This document shows, in pieces, positions 42,995 through 51,909 of a DNA stretch of 64,000 nucleotides (its first letter is position 1; each line of letters starts with the position of its first letter). This stretch comes from Bacillota bacterium. GTDB lineage: Bacteria > Bacillota > Dehalobacteriia > UBA4068 > UBA4997. The notes under the pieces were generated by a model, which did no database searches, had not been told where the DNA came from, and worked only from the letters and a program-made list of their open reading frames with translations. The DNA is taken from the NCBI GenBank assembly GCA_021771915.1, contig JAETNY010000005.1, forward strand, positions 1-64,000. The letters run 5' to 3'. Position numbers and translations under genes: made by a program.

Positions 42995-44560
42995 TTATTT
43001 TACCAGCTTAAAAGTCAAATTGCCCTCGTCATTCGCGGCGCATTGCAGGACGGAGTCCATATTAGCCCCCAAATGACGCAGCAGATGCCAAACCTGCACC
43101 ATATCAGCATCAAGGCCGGCCGCCAGCTCCGCAGCGGTAAAGGCTTTTTCTTTATGTTCGGCCAGATATTGCAGCAAACGGTTTTTCAGTGCAATAATCT
43201 CGCCGGCCGCCTTTTTGCCAAACTCCACCGCCGGCTGATGATAAGCGTTAATGCCGACAAATGAGGCATAATAGCCCACTGCGCGCTCAAACAGTGCAAT
43301 CAACATGCCAACCGTGAATGGAGTAACCGCCGGCACAGTGATAATCAGACTGTTTTTGCCATGGTCATGCAACGCCCGGGAGGTTCCCAGCATGAAAGCC
43401 TGCAAATAATCGCCGGAGGTGCTGTCGTCACGCACAATCGGCGCTTTTTCCGGCAGGGCGCGGTCACGCAGAACCTCAATAAAAGCCACAAATACATTTT
43501 CCGGCCCGGCCACCAGCTGCTGCACATAAGAATGTTGGTCTGATGAGCCTTTGTTGCCAAAAACCGCCAGCCCCTGCTGCACTTTCTGGCCGGCCAGGTC
43601 ATATTCCTTGCCGATTGATTCCATAATCAGCTGCTGCAAATATTTGGCAAACAGCTGCAAGCGATCTTTATAAGGCAGAACCGCCATGGAAGTTCCCCCC
43701 TGACCGCCGGAAAGCAGATGCCAGCACAACGCCAGCAGCAGCGAGGGGTTTTGCTCCGGTTGCTGCCGCCCCAGCAAATCACAAGCCGCCGCGCCGTTTA
43801 ACAGAGCCCGGCAGTCGATACCCTGCAAGGCCAGCGGCAAAAGACCAACCGCAGAAAGCACCGAGGTGCGGCCGCCCACCCAATCCCACATCGGGAAACT
43901 GGCCAGCCATTTATCCGCGTCCGGCGCCGTATCAAACGCACTACCCTTTTGGGTAATGCGCACCGCATTAGCATGAAAATTCAGCCCATGCTCCGCAAAA
44001 CAGGCTTTAACCTCAACCAGACCGTTCTGCGTTTCCACCGTTCCGCCGCTTTTGCTGATAACAATAACCATGGTCTGCGCCAACTGCGGCTCCAGTTGCT
44101 GCAAAACCATATCCATGCCGTCGGGGTCAGTGTTATCAATAAAATACAGGCGCATTTTATCTTCTGCCGAGCGCAGCGCCTCTGAAACAAAAACCGGCCC
44201 CAGACTGCTGCCGCCAATGCCCACCACCAGCGCATTCTTAAACGGCTGGCCGTTGCAGGCCAAAATCTCGCCCTTATGCACGCGCGCCACAAATTGGGTG
44301 ATATCCGCCTGCACTTCTTCAATTTCCTGCCGAATTTCCGGCGTGGGCGCAAGCTGCGGCGCACGCAACCAATAATGACCCACCATGCGCTGCTCGTCCG
44401 GATTGGCAATCGCGCCGCCCTCCAGCGCGCGCATATCCGCCTGCGCCTTTCGCAGCATATCTGCCTGCGCCGGCAGTTGTGCTGCCAGGCTCTGCTGCAA
44501 ACCGTTAAAATCCAAACTTAAACCGGAAGCCTCATCAAAAAATATATTATCCTTAAACAT
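42995..44560 (-). CDS. pgi: glucose-6-phosphate isomerase
   Basis: Pgi interconverts glucose-6-phosphate and fructose-6-phosphate, linking glycogen breakdown to glycolysis. Sugar-phosphate motifs ALVVGIGGSSLGPVFV and VISKSGGTVETQ, and the GNKGSSDQHSYVQQL and GMLIALFE segments are present. The length of 521 is that of the long bacterial form, with an N-terminal extension before the first SIS domain. It is in line with the glycogen genes on the same strand. Confidence 0.95.
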   Translation of the reverse strand: MFKDNIFFDEASGLSLDFNGLQQSLAAQLPAQADMLRKAQADMRALEGGAIANPDEQRMVGHYWLRAPQLAPTPEIRQEIEEVQADITQFVARVHKGEILACNGQPFKNALVVGIGGSSLGPVFVSEALRSAEDKMRLYFIDNTDPDGMDMVLQQLEPQLAQTMVIVISKSGGTVETQNGLVEVKACFAEHGLNFHANAVRITQKGSAFDTAPDADKWLASFPMWDWVGGRTSVLSAVGLLPLALQGIDCRALLNGAAACDLLGRQQPEQNPSLLLALCWHLLSGGQGGTSMAVLPYKDRLQLFAKYLQQLIMESIGKEYDLAGQKVQQGLAVFGNKGSSDQHSYVQQLVAGPENVFVAFIEVLRDRALPEKAPIVRDDSTSGDYLQAFMLGTSRALHDHGKNSLIITVPAVTPFTVGMLIALFERAVGYYASFVGINAYHQPAVEFGKKAAGEIIALKNRLLQYLAEHKEKAFTAAELAAGLDADMVQVWHLLRHLGANMDSVLQCAANDEGNLTFKLVK

Positions 44561-44598
44561 CAGGCAAAACCCTCCCCTATCTATATTAAAGACTGCTA

Positions 44599-47500
44599 TT
44601 AACGATTGGTGGCCTTGACCAGCGCCGCCAACTCCGCCGCCAGCGTTATTTTAAACTGCTGCCAATCGGCTTGCCAGCGCCAGTTACCCAGCGCCTGACC
44701 GGGAATATTCAGACGCGCCTCATCACCCAGACCAAAAATATCCTGCAAAGGCATAATCACCAGCGGCGCCGGGCTTTGATACAACAAACGCATAATTTCT
44801 CTGGCGCGCGCTTCCGGCTCCTCCTCGCCGCTGGTATGCAGCCAGCCGCAAAGCGTCTGATTATCATGCGTACCGCTATACAACACCCGATTAGACAAAT
44901 CCTCCGCCGGCTCCTCTGGCTGTGTGGGAACTCTATCCGGCGAGAACTGATAAACCAGCATACCCGGGTAGCCGCAGATTTGCAGTAGATTATAGACCTC
45001 CTGGTCCAGCAGACCCAAATCCTCGGCGATAATCGGCAGTTTGCCCAGCCCCAGATTTTGCTCCAGAACCGCAAAAAATTCATGACCAGGGCCTTTCAGC
45101 CAACTGCCTTCTTTAGGCGTGGCATTGGCCGGAATAGCGAAAAAGGCTGAAAAACTGCGGAAATGGTCAAGCCGAATATAATCATAAGCCTGCAAAGCCA
45201 GCGCCATGCGCCGCCGCCACCACTGATAGCCGTCCGCCTGCATCTGCGGCCAGTTATAAAGCGAATGACCCCAATTCTGACCGTCCGCCGAGAAATAATC
45301 CGGCGGCACGCCAGCCCCGGCCAGCGGCCAACCATCTGCACGCAGTAAAAACAACTCCCGATGCGCCCAAACATCTGCGCTGCTGGGACCGGTATAAATT
45401 GGCACATCACCAATCAGCCGCACGCCATGCCCGTTGGCATATTCACGCAGCTGCTGCCAGGCGCGCCAGAACATAAACTGACGGCCGCGGCAACGCTCCA
45501 TTGCGTCAGCATATGTCTGCTTTAACTCCGCCAAATTCTCACGCTCACGCTCCGGCTGCGGCCAATCCTGCCAGTCCAGACCGGCTCCCTGCGGCGATTC
45601 GCTAATCGCTGCAAACAAAGCGTAATCCTCCAGCCAATCCGCTTGTTCCTGACAAAACGCCTGATAAGCGGCCATATCCTGCGGCGGCACCCGACACTCC
45701 GCCAGTTCCCAAACCTCCGCCGCCAGCTGTTCCTGCCCGGCAAAAACCGAATACGGCGTGTAAGGCGAGCCGCTTTCTCCCACCGGATTAAGCGGCAAAA
45801 GCTGCCAAACCTTTTGACCGGCCATCACCAGATAATCCACAAAACGTCTGGCCGCCGCCGGCCAACCACCCTCGGTCAGCGGCAAAGCGCTAATCGGACA
45901 AAGTACGCCGGCCGCGCGCTCCGGCCGCCACTGCGCCGGCGCCTGACGGCGGAACAGCCAGACCTGAGCAGAGAGCGGCGGCAGACTTTGCAACAAACTC
46001 TGCTGACCGGCCAAATCGACAACCTGACGGCCGGATAGAAGTTCCATGCCCCAGGCGCACTCACCCTGCATCGGCAGGGGCAGCTGCACGCTGACTGTTT
46101 CCTCCGTGTTGCGGTTGCAAACAACCAGCACTTCCTCAAAATCCGCTGCGTCCTCCTTAATCTGCCCCGATTTTATGGCCTGCGCCGACCAGAAACGGCG
46201 GCAGGCGTAAACATCATCAGCCAGAGCAAGCGGCCAGAATTCGCCCTCCTGCAAAAGCCGATATTCCTGCCGCAGATTAGCCAGCCGCCGATACCAGTAA
46301 AATAAATCTTCGTCCTCTCGCCCCCAGGGATAGGTACCGCGGTTAAACGGGTCCGGCAGACCCTCGCAGCCGGCTTCATCACCATAATACACGCAAGGCA
46401 CGCCCAGCATGGTGAACTGCAGCAAAGAGAGCAGCTTTAAGCGCTGTTTGCCCAACTGACGCTGTTCCGGAGTCAGTTCATATTCCTCGGCGGCCAGCCG
46501 GCCAGCCGGCGTGTTGCGGTCCAGCTGCGGCAAATCAGCGCCCAAAACCGTCAGCACACGCGCCGTGTCATGAGTGCCGATTAAGTTCAAATTGTTAACC
46601 AGCGCGTACGCCGGATAATTTTCCAGCTGACTGATAAAGCGCGCCGCCATATCCTCCGCATCTAATTTGCCCAGTATAAAGGCCTGAGCCGCATCACGGA
46701 AAGGATAGTTCATCACGCCATCCAATTCCTCGCCAAAGAGATAACGGCGTTTTTCGCCATAACTCTGCTTGTTGCTGGCGTCCTCCCAGACCTCGCCCAG
46801 CACCAGCGCGTCCGGCTTCTCCGCCTTGGCCGCCGCCGCCAGCCCGGCAATAAAACTGTCCGGCAGTTCATCGGCCACGTCCAACCGCCAGCCGCTGGCG
46901 CCCAGCCGCAGCCAGCGCCGCACCACGCTGTTTTTGGCTGCATAAATAAACTGCTGATAGGAGAGGTTGCTCTCCTGCACCTCCGGCAGGTCAGTCACAC
47001 CCCACCAGCCGGTATATTTTTCAGGATATTCCTGAAATTTATACCAGTCAAAATAGGGCGAACTTTCACTCTGAAAAGCGCCCACATCAGCATAGTTGCC
47101 AAACTTGTTAAAATAACGGCTGTCCGCGCCGGTATGGCTGAAAACGCCGTCCAAAATTATCCGAATACCCAGCTGACCGGCCTCCGCGCACAGGCGCTTG
47201 AAATCTTCCTCATCACCAAAAGAGGGGTCAATGCGCAGATAATCCGCCGTATCATATTTATGATTGGAAGAAGCCTGAAAAATCGGGTTCAGATAAAGCG
47301 ATGTTACGCCCAGACTTTTCAGATAAAGCAACTTACTGCGGATACCCTCCAGATTGCCGCCGAAAAAGCCCCAGCGCGTAACCTCGCCCTTGCTGTTATA
47401 GGTATAAAACGGTTTATCATACCAATTATGCTGCACAAACCGCGCCGGCCCTCGCCAGCCGTCCGGCTGTTTGGCGCGCAGCTGACAGTCCTGCCAGTTG

Positions 47501-47976
47501 TCGCCGCGGCAAAACCGGTCCGGAAAAATCTGATAGCAAATGCTGTTGCTGAACCAGCTGGAACGGTTTTCCGCCGCCAGCGGCTGCCAGACCGTTATCT
47601 GATAGGAGGGCGGCTGCTCTCGTCCCAAACTGCCCACGCCGCCCAACTGCTCCGCATTATTGCCATAAAAAAGCAGACTGCCGTCGCTCAGGCGCAGCAA
47701 AAAATAATACCAAATCAGGCCAGCCGTTTCCGTCTGTTCTATTTTGGCCGCAAAACGCCGCCCACCACTGGGAAGCTGCAAAGGCTGCATTGGCACCAGC
47801 GTTTCACCAAAGCCGTCGCGCCAAATGCGCACGGCGGCCTCCGTTATCCACTCGCCATGCCAGGCGTCCGTATCCTCACCCCAAACGTCCAACGCCAGGC
47901 GCACCGTACCGCCCACCGGCACCGCTCCAAAAGGCTGGCGATACATTGTTAAATGAGAATTATGCAAAACTTCCAT
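44599..47976 (-). CDS. GH13 alpha-amylase / GH77 4-alpha-glucanotransferase fusion
   Basis: One 1125-residue chain combines two starch enzymes. After a beta-sandwich N-domain (residues 1-130), the GH13 barrel shows GWRLDVADE (nucleophile Asp), LGEVWED (acid Glu) and LIGTHDTAR (third Asp). From about residue 690 a MalQ-type GH77 domain starts with GVLCPISALP and shows YIRLDHFRSF (nucleophile Asp), AEDLGLL and SGTHDNQT. It would hydrolyse or rearrange maltodextrins from glycogen. No signal peptide is present, so it is cytoplasmic. It lies between pgi and glgA. Confidence 0.92.
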   Translation of the reverse strand: MEVLHNSHLTMYRQPFGAVPVGGTVRLALDVWGEDTDAWHGEWITEAAVRIWRDGFGETLVPMQPLQLPSGGRRFAAKIEQTETAGLIWYYFLLRLSDGSLLFYGNNAEQLGGVGSLGREQPPSYQITVWQPLAAENRSSWFSNSICYQIFPDRFCRGDNWQDCQLRAKQPDGWRGPARFVQHNWYDKPFYTYNSKGEVTRWGFFGGNLEGIRSKLLYLKSLGVTSLYLNPIFQASSNHKYDTADYLRIDPSFGDEEDFKRLCAEAGQLGIRIILDGVFSHTGADSRYFNKFGNYADVGAFQSESSPYFDWYKFQEYPEKYTGWWGVTDLPEVQESNLSYQQFIYAAKNSVVRRWLRLGASGWRLDVADELPDSFIAGLAAAAKAEKPDALVLGEVWEDASNKQSYGEKRRYLFGEELDGVMNYPFRDAAQAFILGKLDAEDMAARFISQLENYPAYALVNNLNLIGTHDTARVLTVLGADLPQLDRNTPAGRLAAEEYELTPEQRQLGKQRLKLLSLLQFTMLGVPCVYYGDEAGCEGLPDPFNRGTYPWGREDEDLFYWYRRLANLRQEYRLLQEGEFWPLALADDVYACRRFWSAQAIKSGQIKEDAADFEEVLVVCNRNTEETVSVQLPLPMQGECAWGMELLSGRQVVDLAGQQSLLQSLPPLSAQVWLFRRQAPAQWRPERAAGVLCPISALPLTEGGWPAAARRFVDYLVMAGQKVWQLLPLNPVGESGSPYTPYSVFAGQEQLAAEVWELAECRVPPQDMAAYQAFCQEQADWLEDYALFAAISESPQGAGLDWQDWPQPERERENLAELKQTYADAMERCRGRQFMFWRAWQQLREYANGHGVRLIGDVPIYTGPSSADVWAHRELFLLRADGWPLAGAGVPPDYFSADGQNWGHSLYNWPQMQADGYQWWRRRMALALQAYDYIRLDHFRSFSAFFAIPANATPKEGSWLKGPGHEFFAVLEQNLGLGKLPIIAEDLGLLDQEVYNLLQICGYPGMLVYQFSPDRVPTQPEEPAEDLSNRVLYSGTHDNQTLCGWLHTSGEEEPEARAREIMRLLYQSPAPLVIMPLQDIFGLGDEARLNIPGQALGNWRWQADWQQFKITLAAELAALVKATNR

Positions 47977-48058
47977 CTATCAAACTTCCTTTTTATGATA
48001 TTTTTTACAAGCCATACCCCTCCATGGCTTATATTTGTTTCTTCTATATATAACGGCG

Positions 48059-49516
48059 CTATTCCGCCAGCAGTTCCTTATAAATCCGGGCGTATTCTTT
48101 GGCGGAGCGCTGCCAGCTGAAATCCTGCTGCATGGCCTGCTCCATCAGTCCTCGCCAGATTTTCGGCTCCGTGTGATACAGTTCCAACGCATTTTGCAGT
48201 GTGAAAAGCAGCTCATGCGCATTATAATTAGCAAAACTAAAGCCCGTACCCTCGCCGGTGAAGCGATTATACGGCAAAACACTGTCTTTCAGACCGCCGG
48301 TTTCTCTAACCAGTGGCAGCGTGCCATAACGCATAGCAATCATCTGCGCCAGACCACACGGCTCAAAGCGCGAGGGCATCAGCAGCAAATCACCGCCGGC
48401 ATAAAGATTATGCGCAAGATTATCGTCAAATTCACGCCGGAAAGCCACCTGCTGCGCAAAGTTTTCCGCAAACCAGCCAAAATCGTGCTCATAGCGTTCA
48501 TCGCCCAGGCCCAGTACCGCCAGCTGCAAATCAGGTTGAGATTGCAGCAGTTCCTGCAAAATATGCAGCAGCAAATCCAAACCCTTTTGCTCCGTCAGCC
48601 GGCTAACCAGAACCAGCAGCGGCGCCGTCGGGTCCTCCGGCAGATTAAGACGCTTTTGCAGTTCTGCCTTGCAAACCGCCTTGCCGCTCAAATCATCGGC
48701 TGTAAAGTTTGCCGGCAAATTTTTATCATTTTCCGGATTGTAAACCTTATAATCAATACCGTTTAAAATGCCGCACAGCTGACTGCGCCGGCGGCGGAAC
48801 ACCGCGTCCAGACCCTCGCCGTAGGAGGGCGTGCAAACCTCATCGGCATAGGTGGGGCTAACCGTCAGCAGGCGGTCGCTGTAACAAAGCGCGCCGCACA
48901 TATAATTCAAATCATTATCATAAATAAGCTGTGAAAGCGCTGGGCCGCTGGTCAGTCCCAGCAAATCGCCCAGCAGATAACCGCCAAACTGCCCCTGATA
49001 TTTCAGGTTATGCACACTGAAAACCGTCTTTATTCGGGCATATTCCGGCGAGGCCATATACTGCTCACGCAGGAAAACCGGAGTCAGCGCGGTGTGCCAA
49101 TCGTTACAGTGTACAATATCCGGCTGAAAATCCGGCAGATATTGGATACTCTCCAAAACCGCCTTGCCAAAAAAGGCCATGCGTTCCGCCTCATCACCAT
49201 AGCCGTAAAGACCGTCGCGCTTAAAATAATATTCGTTATCCAAAAAATAATAGGTCACATATTTATATTTCAGTTCCTCCACGCCGCAATATTGCCAGCG
49301 CCAGCCCACCGGCACCTTAAAATCGGCAATATGACGCAGTTTGGCCGCAAAACGCTCCGGCAGAGCCGCCGCCTTGGGCAAAATCAGGCGAATTTCCACA
49401 TTTTCTTTCTTTAAGGCCGCGGGCAGACTGCCGGCCACCTCTCCCAAACCGCCGGTTTTGAAAAACGGCGCAGCTTCAAAGGCGGCCATTAAAACCTGAA
49501 CTTTCTTTTTTACCAT
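48059..49516 (-). CDS. glgA: glycogen synthase
   Basis: GlgA adds glucose from ADP-glucose to glycogen (GT5). The ADP-glucose motif FFKTGGLGEVAGSLP is at the N-terminus, VFSVHNLKYQG and NDWHTALTP follow, and the C-terminal domain has VSRLTEQKGLDLL and MPSRFEPCGLAQ, RETGGL. Length 485 fits. It is transcribed with glgD, glgC, glgP and glgB. Confidence 0.96.
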   Translation of the reverse strand: MVKKKVQVLMAAFEAAPFFKTGGLGEVAGSLPAALKKENVEIRLILPKAAALPERFAAKLRHIADFKVPVGWRWQYCGVEELKYKYVTYYFLDNEYYFKRDGLYGYGDEAERMAFFGKAVLESIQYLPDFQPDIVHCNDWHTALTPVFLREQYMASPEYARIKTVFSVHNLKYQGQFGGYLLGDLLGLTSGPALSQLIYDNDLNYMCGALCYSDRLLTVSPTYADEVCTPSYGEGLDAVFRRRRSQLCGILNGIDYKVYNPENDKNLPANFTADDLSGKAVCKAELQKRLNLPEDPTAPLLVLVSRLTEQKGLDLLLHILQELLQSQPDLQLAVLGLGDERYEHDFGWFAENFAQQVAFRREFDDNLAHNLYAGGDLLLMPSRFEPCGLAQMIAMRYGTLPLVRETGGLKDSVLPYNRFTGEGTGFSFANYNAHELLFTLQNALELYHTEPKIWRGLMEQAMQQDFSWQRSAKEYARIYKELLAE

Positions 49517-49542
49517 TTTTTGCTATACCTCTCCAATTTATA

Positions 49543-50643
49543 TTAGATGTCGCTGTTTTTGGCAATAACCAGCGGCCGGGCTTCTGTGCCAGAAAGCTTG
49601 TTGCCGCTGCCAATCTTAACAAATTTATCACAGATAACATTTTCCAGCAGCGCGTCCGGCTGAATGATACATTTCGACATGATAACGCTATTGCGCACCA
49701 CAGCCCCCGGGCCGACATGCACGCCGCGGAATAAAATACTGTTCTCCACCGTGCCTTCTATGACGCAGCCGGTAGGCACCAAAGAATTGCGCACCTCCGC
49801 CTGGGCGCTGTATTTGGCCGGCGGATTATCTTCAATCTTGGTGCGGATTTTCGCGTCGCCGCCAAACAGTTCCTGCCGCACCTCCAAACGCAGCAAATCC
49901 TGTGAACAGCGCATATAATCAGAAATATTGTTGACCTGCCCCAGATAGCCCTCAAAAGGATAGGCATGAATAGGCAGATTTTCCAGATTTTCGCTCATAA
50001 TCTCCGTCATATCAATATGACTGAAAGTTTGATACCAGTCAATGAAATCAAGCAGCAGCTTGCGGTCAATCAGGAAACAGTCCATAAAACAGTTGGCCTC
50101 ACCAATCGTTTCTCTGGTCATACTCTTAACCATATCGCCCTCCAATTCCAAATAGAGAGCGTCTTTGGCAGTTGCTTCGTTCACCTTTTTATAAAGCATG
50201 GTTATACCGCCGCCGGCCGCTTCATGCGCCGCAAACATCGAGCGGAAATCCATATTAAACACTTTGGAACTGCCGCAGATTAAAATTGTATCTGACTTGG
50301 CACGCTCCAAAAAAGGCATATTTTTAATAATATCACGCAGCATAAAACTGCAATGCGCTCCCTTTGGGCCATAAATGGAGCCGGGCAACAGAAACAGGCC
50401 GCCATGTTTGCGGTCTAATGACCATTCCTTGCCAGCGCCCACATGGTCCAGAATAGAACGATACTGGTATGGCGTAACCACGCCAATCGTGCGAATTCCA
50501 GAATTCACCATATTAGACAAAGCAAAATCCAACAGCCGATAACGGCCGCCAAAGGGCATGGAAGCCACCGAGCGCACCGCTGTCAGCTGCCCAAAGCTAT
50601 CATCATTATAATTGCAGGAAATCATTCCCAAAATTCTGCCGGC
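49543..50643 (-). CDS. glgD: glucose-1-phosphate adenylyltransferase-like subunit GlgD
   Basis: GlgD is the non-catalytic or weakly catalytic partner of GlgC in Bacillota. It has the left-handed beta-helix C-terminus (VEGTVENSILFRGVHVGPGAVV) but in place of the GlgC nucleotide loop reads ISCNYNDDSFGQL, and where GlgC has GDHLYTMD it has GSSKVFNMD, consistent with loss of catalysis and a role as regulatory subunit. ATG 50643 has GGGAGG upstream. It is 5 bases from glgC. Confidence 0.93.
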   Translation of the reverse strand, partial: AGRILGMISCNYNDDSFGQLTAVRSVASMPFGGRYRLLDFALSNMVNSGIRTIGVVTPYQYRSILDHVGAGKEWSLDRKHGGLFLLPGSIYGPKGAHCSFMLRDIIKNMPFLERAKSDTILICGSSKVFNMDFRSMFAAHEAAGGGITMLYKKVNEATAKDALYLELEGDMVKSMTRETIGEANCFMDCFLIDRKLLLDFIDWYQTFSHIDMTEIMSENLENLPIHAYPFEGYLGQVNNISDYMRCSQDLLRLEVRQELFGGDAKIRTKIEDNPPAKYSAQAEVRNSLVPTGCVIEGTVENSILFRGVHVGPGAVVRNSVIMSKCIIQPDALLENVICDKFVKIGSGNKLSGTEARPLVIAKNSDI

Positions 50644-50648
50644 CATGC

Positions 50649-51809
50649 TTAATACCTCCCAGACCACAAATCATCAGCAACATGTTCATTATCGCCCACC
50701 ACAGCAATCGGCTGTTCTTTGTCCTGACTGCCAAAATAAGCGTTAACCTCAACCACAGCTCGCTCGCCCACAATAGCGCGCATCACTCTGGCGCCGCTCT
50801 CCACCCGGGCGCCCGGCAAAAGAATGGAATCCTCCACCTTAGCGCCGGGGCCGACATAAGCCTCTGTGCTTAAAATAGAGTTACGCACCTCGCCCAGCAC
50901 CGTGCAGCCATTGCAGACCAGAGAATTTTGCACAACTGCCTGTTCACCCACATAATGCGGCGGAAAAATATTAGCATTGCTGTAAATATTAGCGTTATTG
51001 GAAAAAATATCAAATTCACAATTTCCATCAAGCAGCGCCATATTGGCCTCATAATAACTGTCAATCGTGCCAACGTCACGCCAATAGCCGCTGAAAGCAT
51101 AGGCAAAAAGCCGCCGGCGCTGCGCCAGCAGCATGGGAATAACATTTTTGCCAAAGTCATGCTCAGACTCCTCATTGGCCGCATCAGCCTGCAAGGCTGA
51201 ACGCAGAACCGGCCAGTCAAATATGTAGATACCCATAGAAGCCAGCGTACTATCCGGCTGGGCTGGTTTTTCTGAAAATTTAACAATACGCCCCGTCGGG
51301 TCGGCCGTGATGATACCAAAACGGCTGGCCTCCTCCAGAGGCACCTCAATCACAGAAACCGTCAACTCCGCCTGGTTCTGCTTGTGAAATTCCAGCATAC
51401 GGTTATAATCCATGGTATACAGGTGGTCACCAGAGATAATCAAAACATATTCCGGGTTATAGCTGTCAATAAAATCAATGTTTTTCAGCACAGAATCCGC
51501 AGTGCCGCTATACCAGGCGCCGCCCTCCTGCGTGGCATACGGCGGCAGAACAAAAACACCGCCCTCCTGCTCATCTAAATCCCAGGGCGCCCCCGTGCCC
51601 AGATAAGAGTTCAACATCAGCGGTCGATATTGAATAAGCACGCCGACTGTGTCAATGTTGGAATTAACACAGTTGCTTAAACTAAAATCAATAATCCGGT
51701 ATTTACCGCCAAAGGCCACGGCCGGCTTGGCAATTTTGCTGGTAAGCGCGCCAAGGCGGCTGCCCTGGCCGCCAGCCAACAGCATGGCAATACATTCTTT
51801 TTTGCGCAT
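50649..51809 (-). CDS. glgC: glucose-1-phosphate adenylyltransferase
   Basis: GlgC makes ADP-glucose, the committed step of glycogen synthesis. The pyrophosphorylase loop [25 protein letters not shown] (metal Asp) and FSEKPAQ (substrate Lys) are all intact, and the C-terminal beta-helix follows. Length 386. GGAGG stands before ATG 51809. It probably forms a heteromer with GlgD. Confidence 0.96.
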   Translation of the reverse strand: MRKKECIAMLLAGGQGSRLGALTSKIAKPAVAFGGKYRIIDFSLSNCVNSNIDTVGVLIQYRPLMLNSYLGTGAPWDLDEQEGGVFVLPPYATQEGGAWYSGTADSVLKNIDFIDSYNPEYVLIISGDHLYTMDYNRMLEFHKQNQAELTVSVIEVPLEEASRFGIITADPTGRIVKFSEKPAQPDSTLASMGIYIFDWPVLRSALQADAANEESEHDFGKNVIPMLLAQRRRLFAYAFSGYWRDVGTIDSYYEANMALLDGNCEFDIFSNNANIYSNANIFPPHYVGEQAVVQNSLVCNGCTVLGEVRNSILSTEAYVGPGAKVEDSILLPGARVESGARVMRAIVGERAVVEVNAYFGSQDKEQPIAVVGDNEHVADDLWSGRY

Positions 51810-51909
51810 ATGTTTAACCTCCGCTCTTGTTTTGTCATACTTTATTTTTTATTTTAACCGTACTTTTATATCAGCCCTTTCGGGCGGCTAATATTTTAAT
51901 CAGCCGCCA

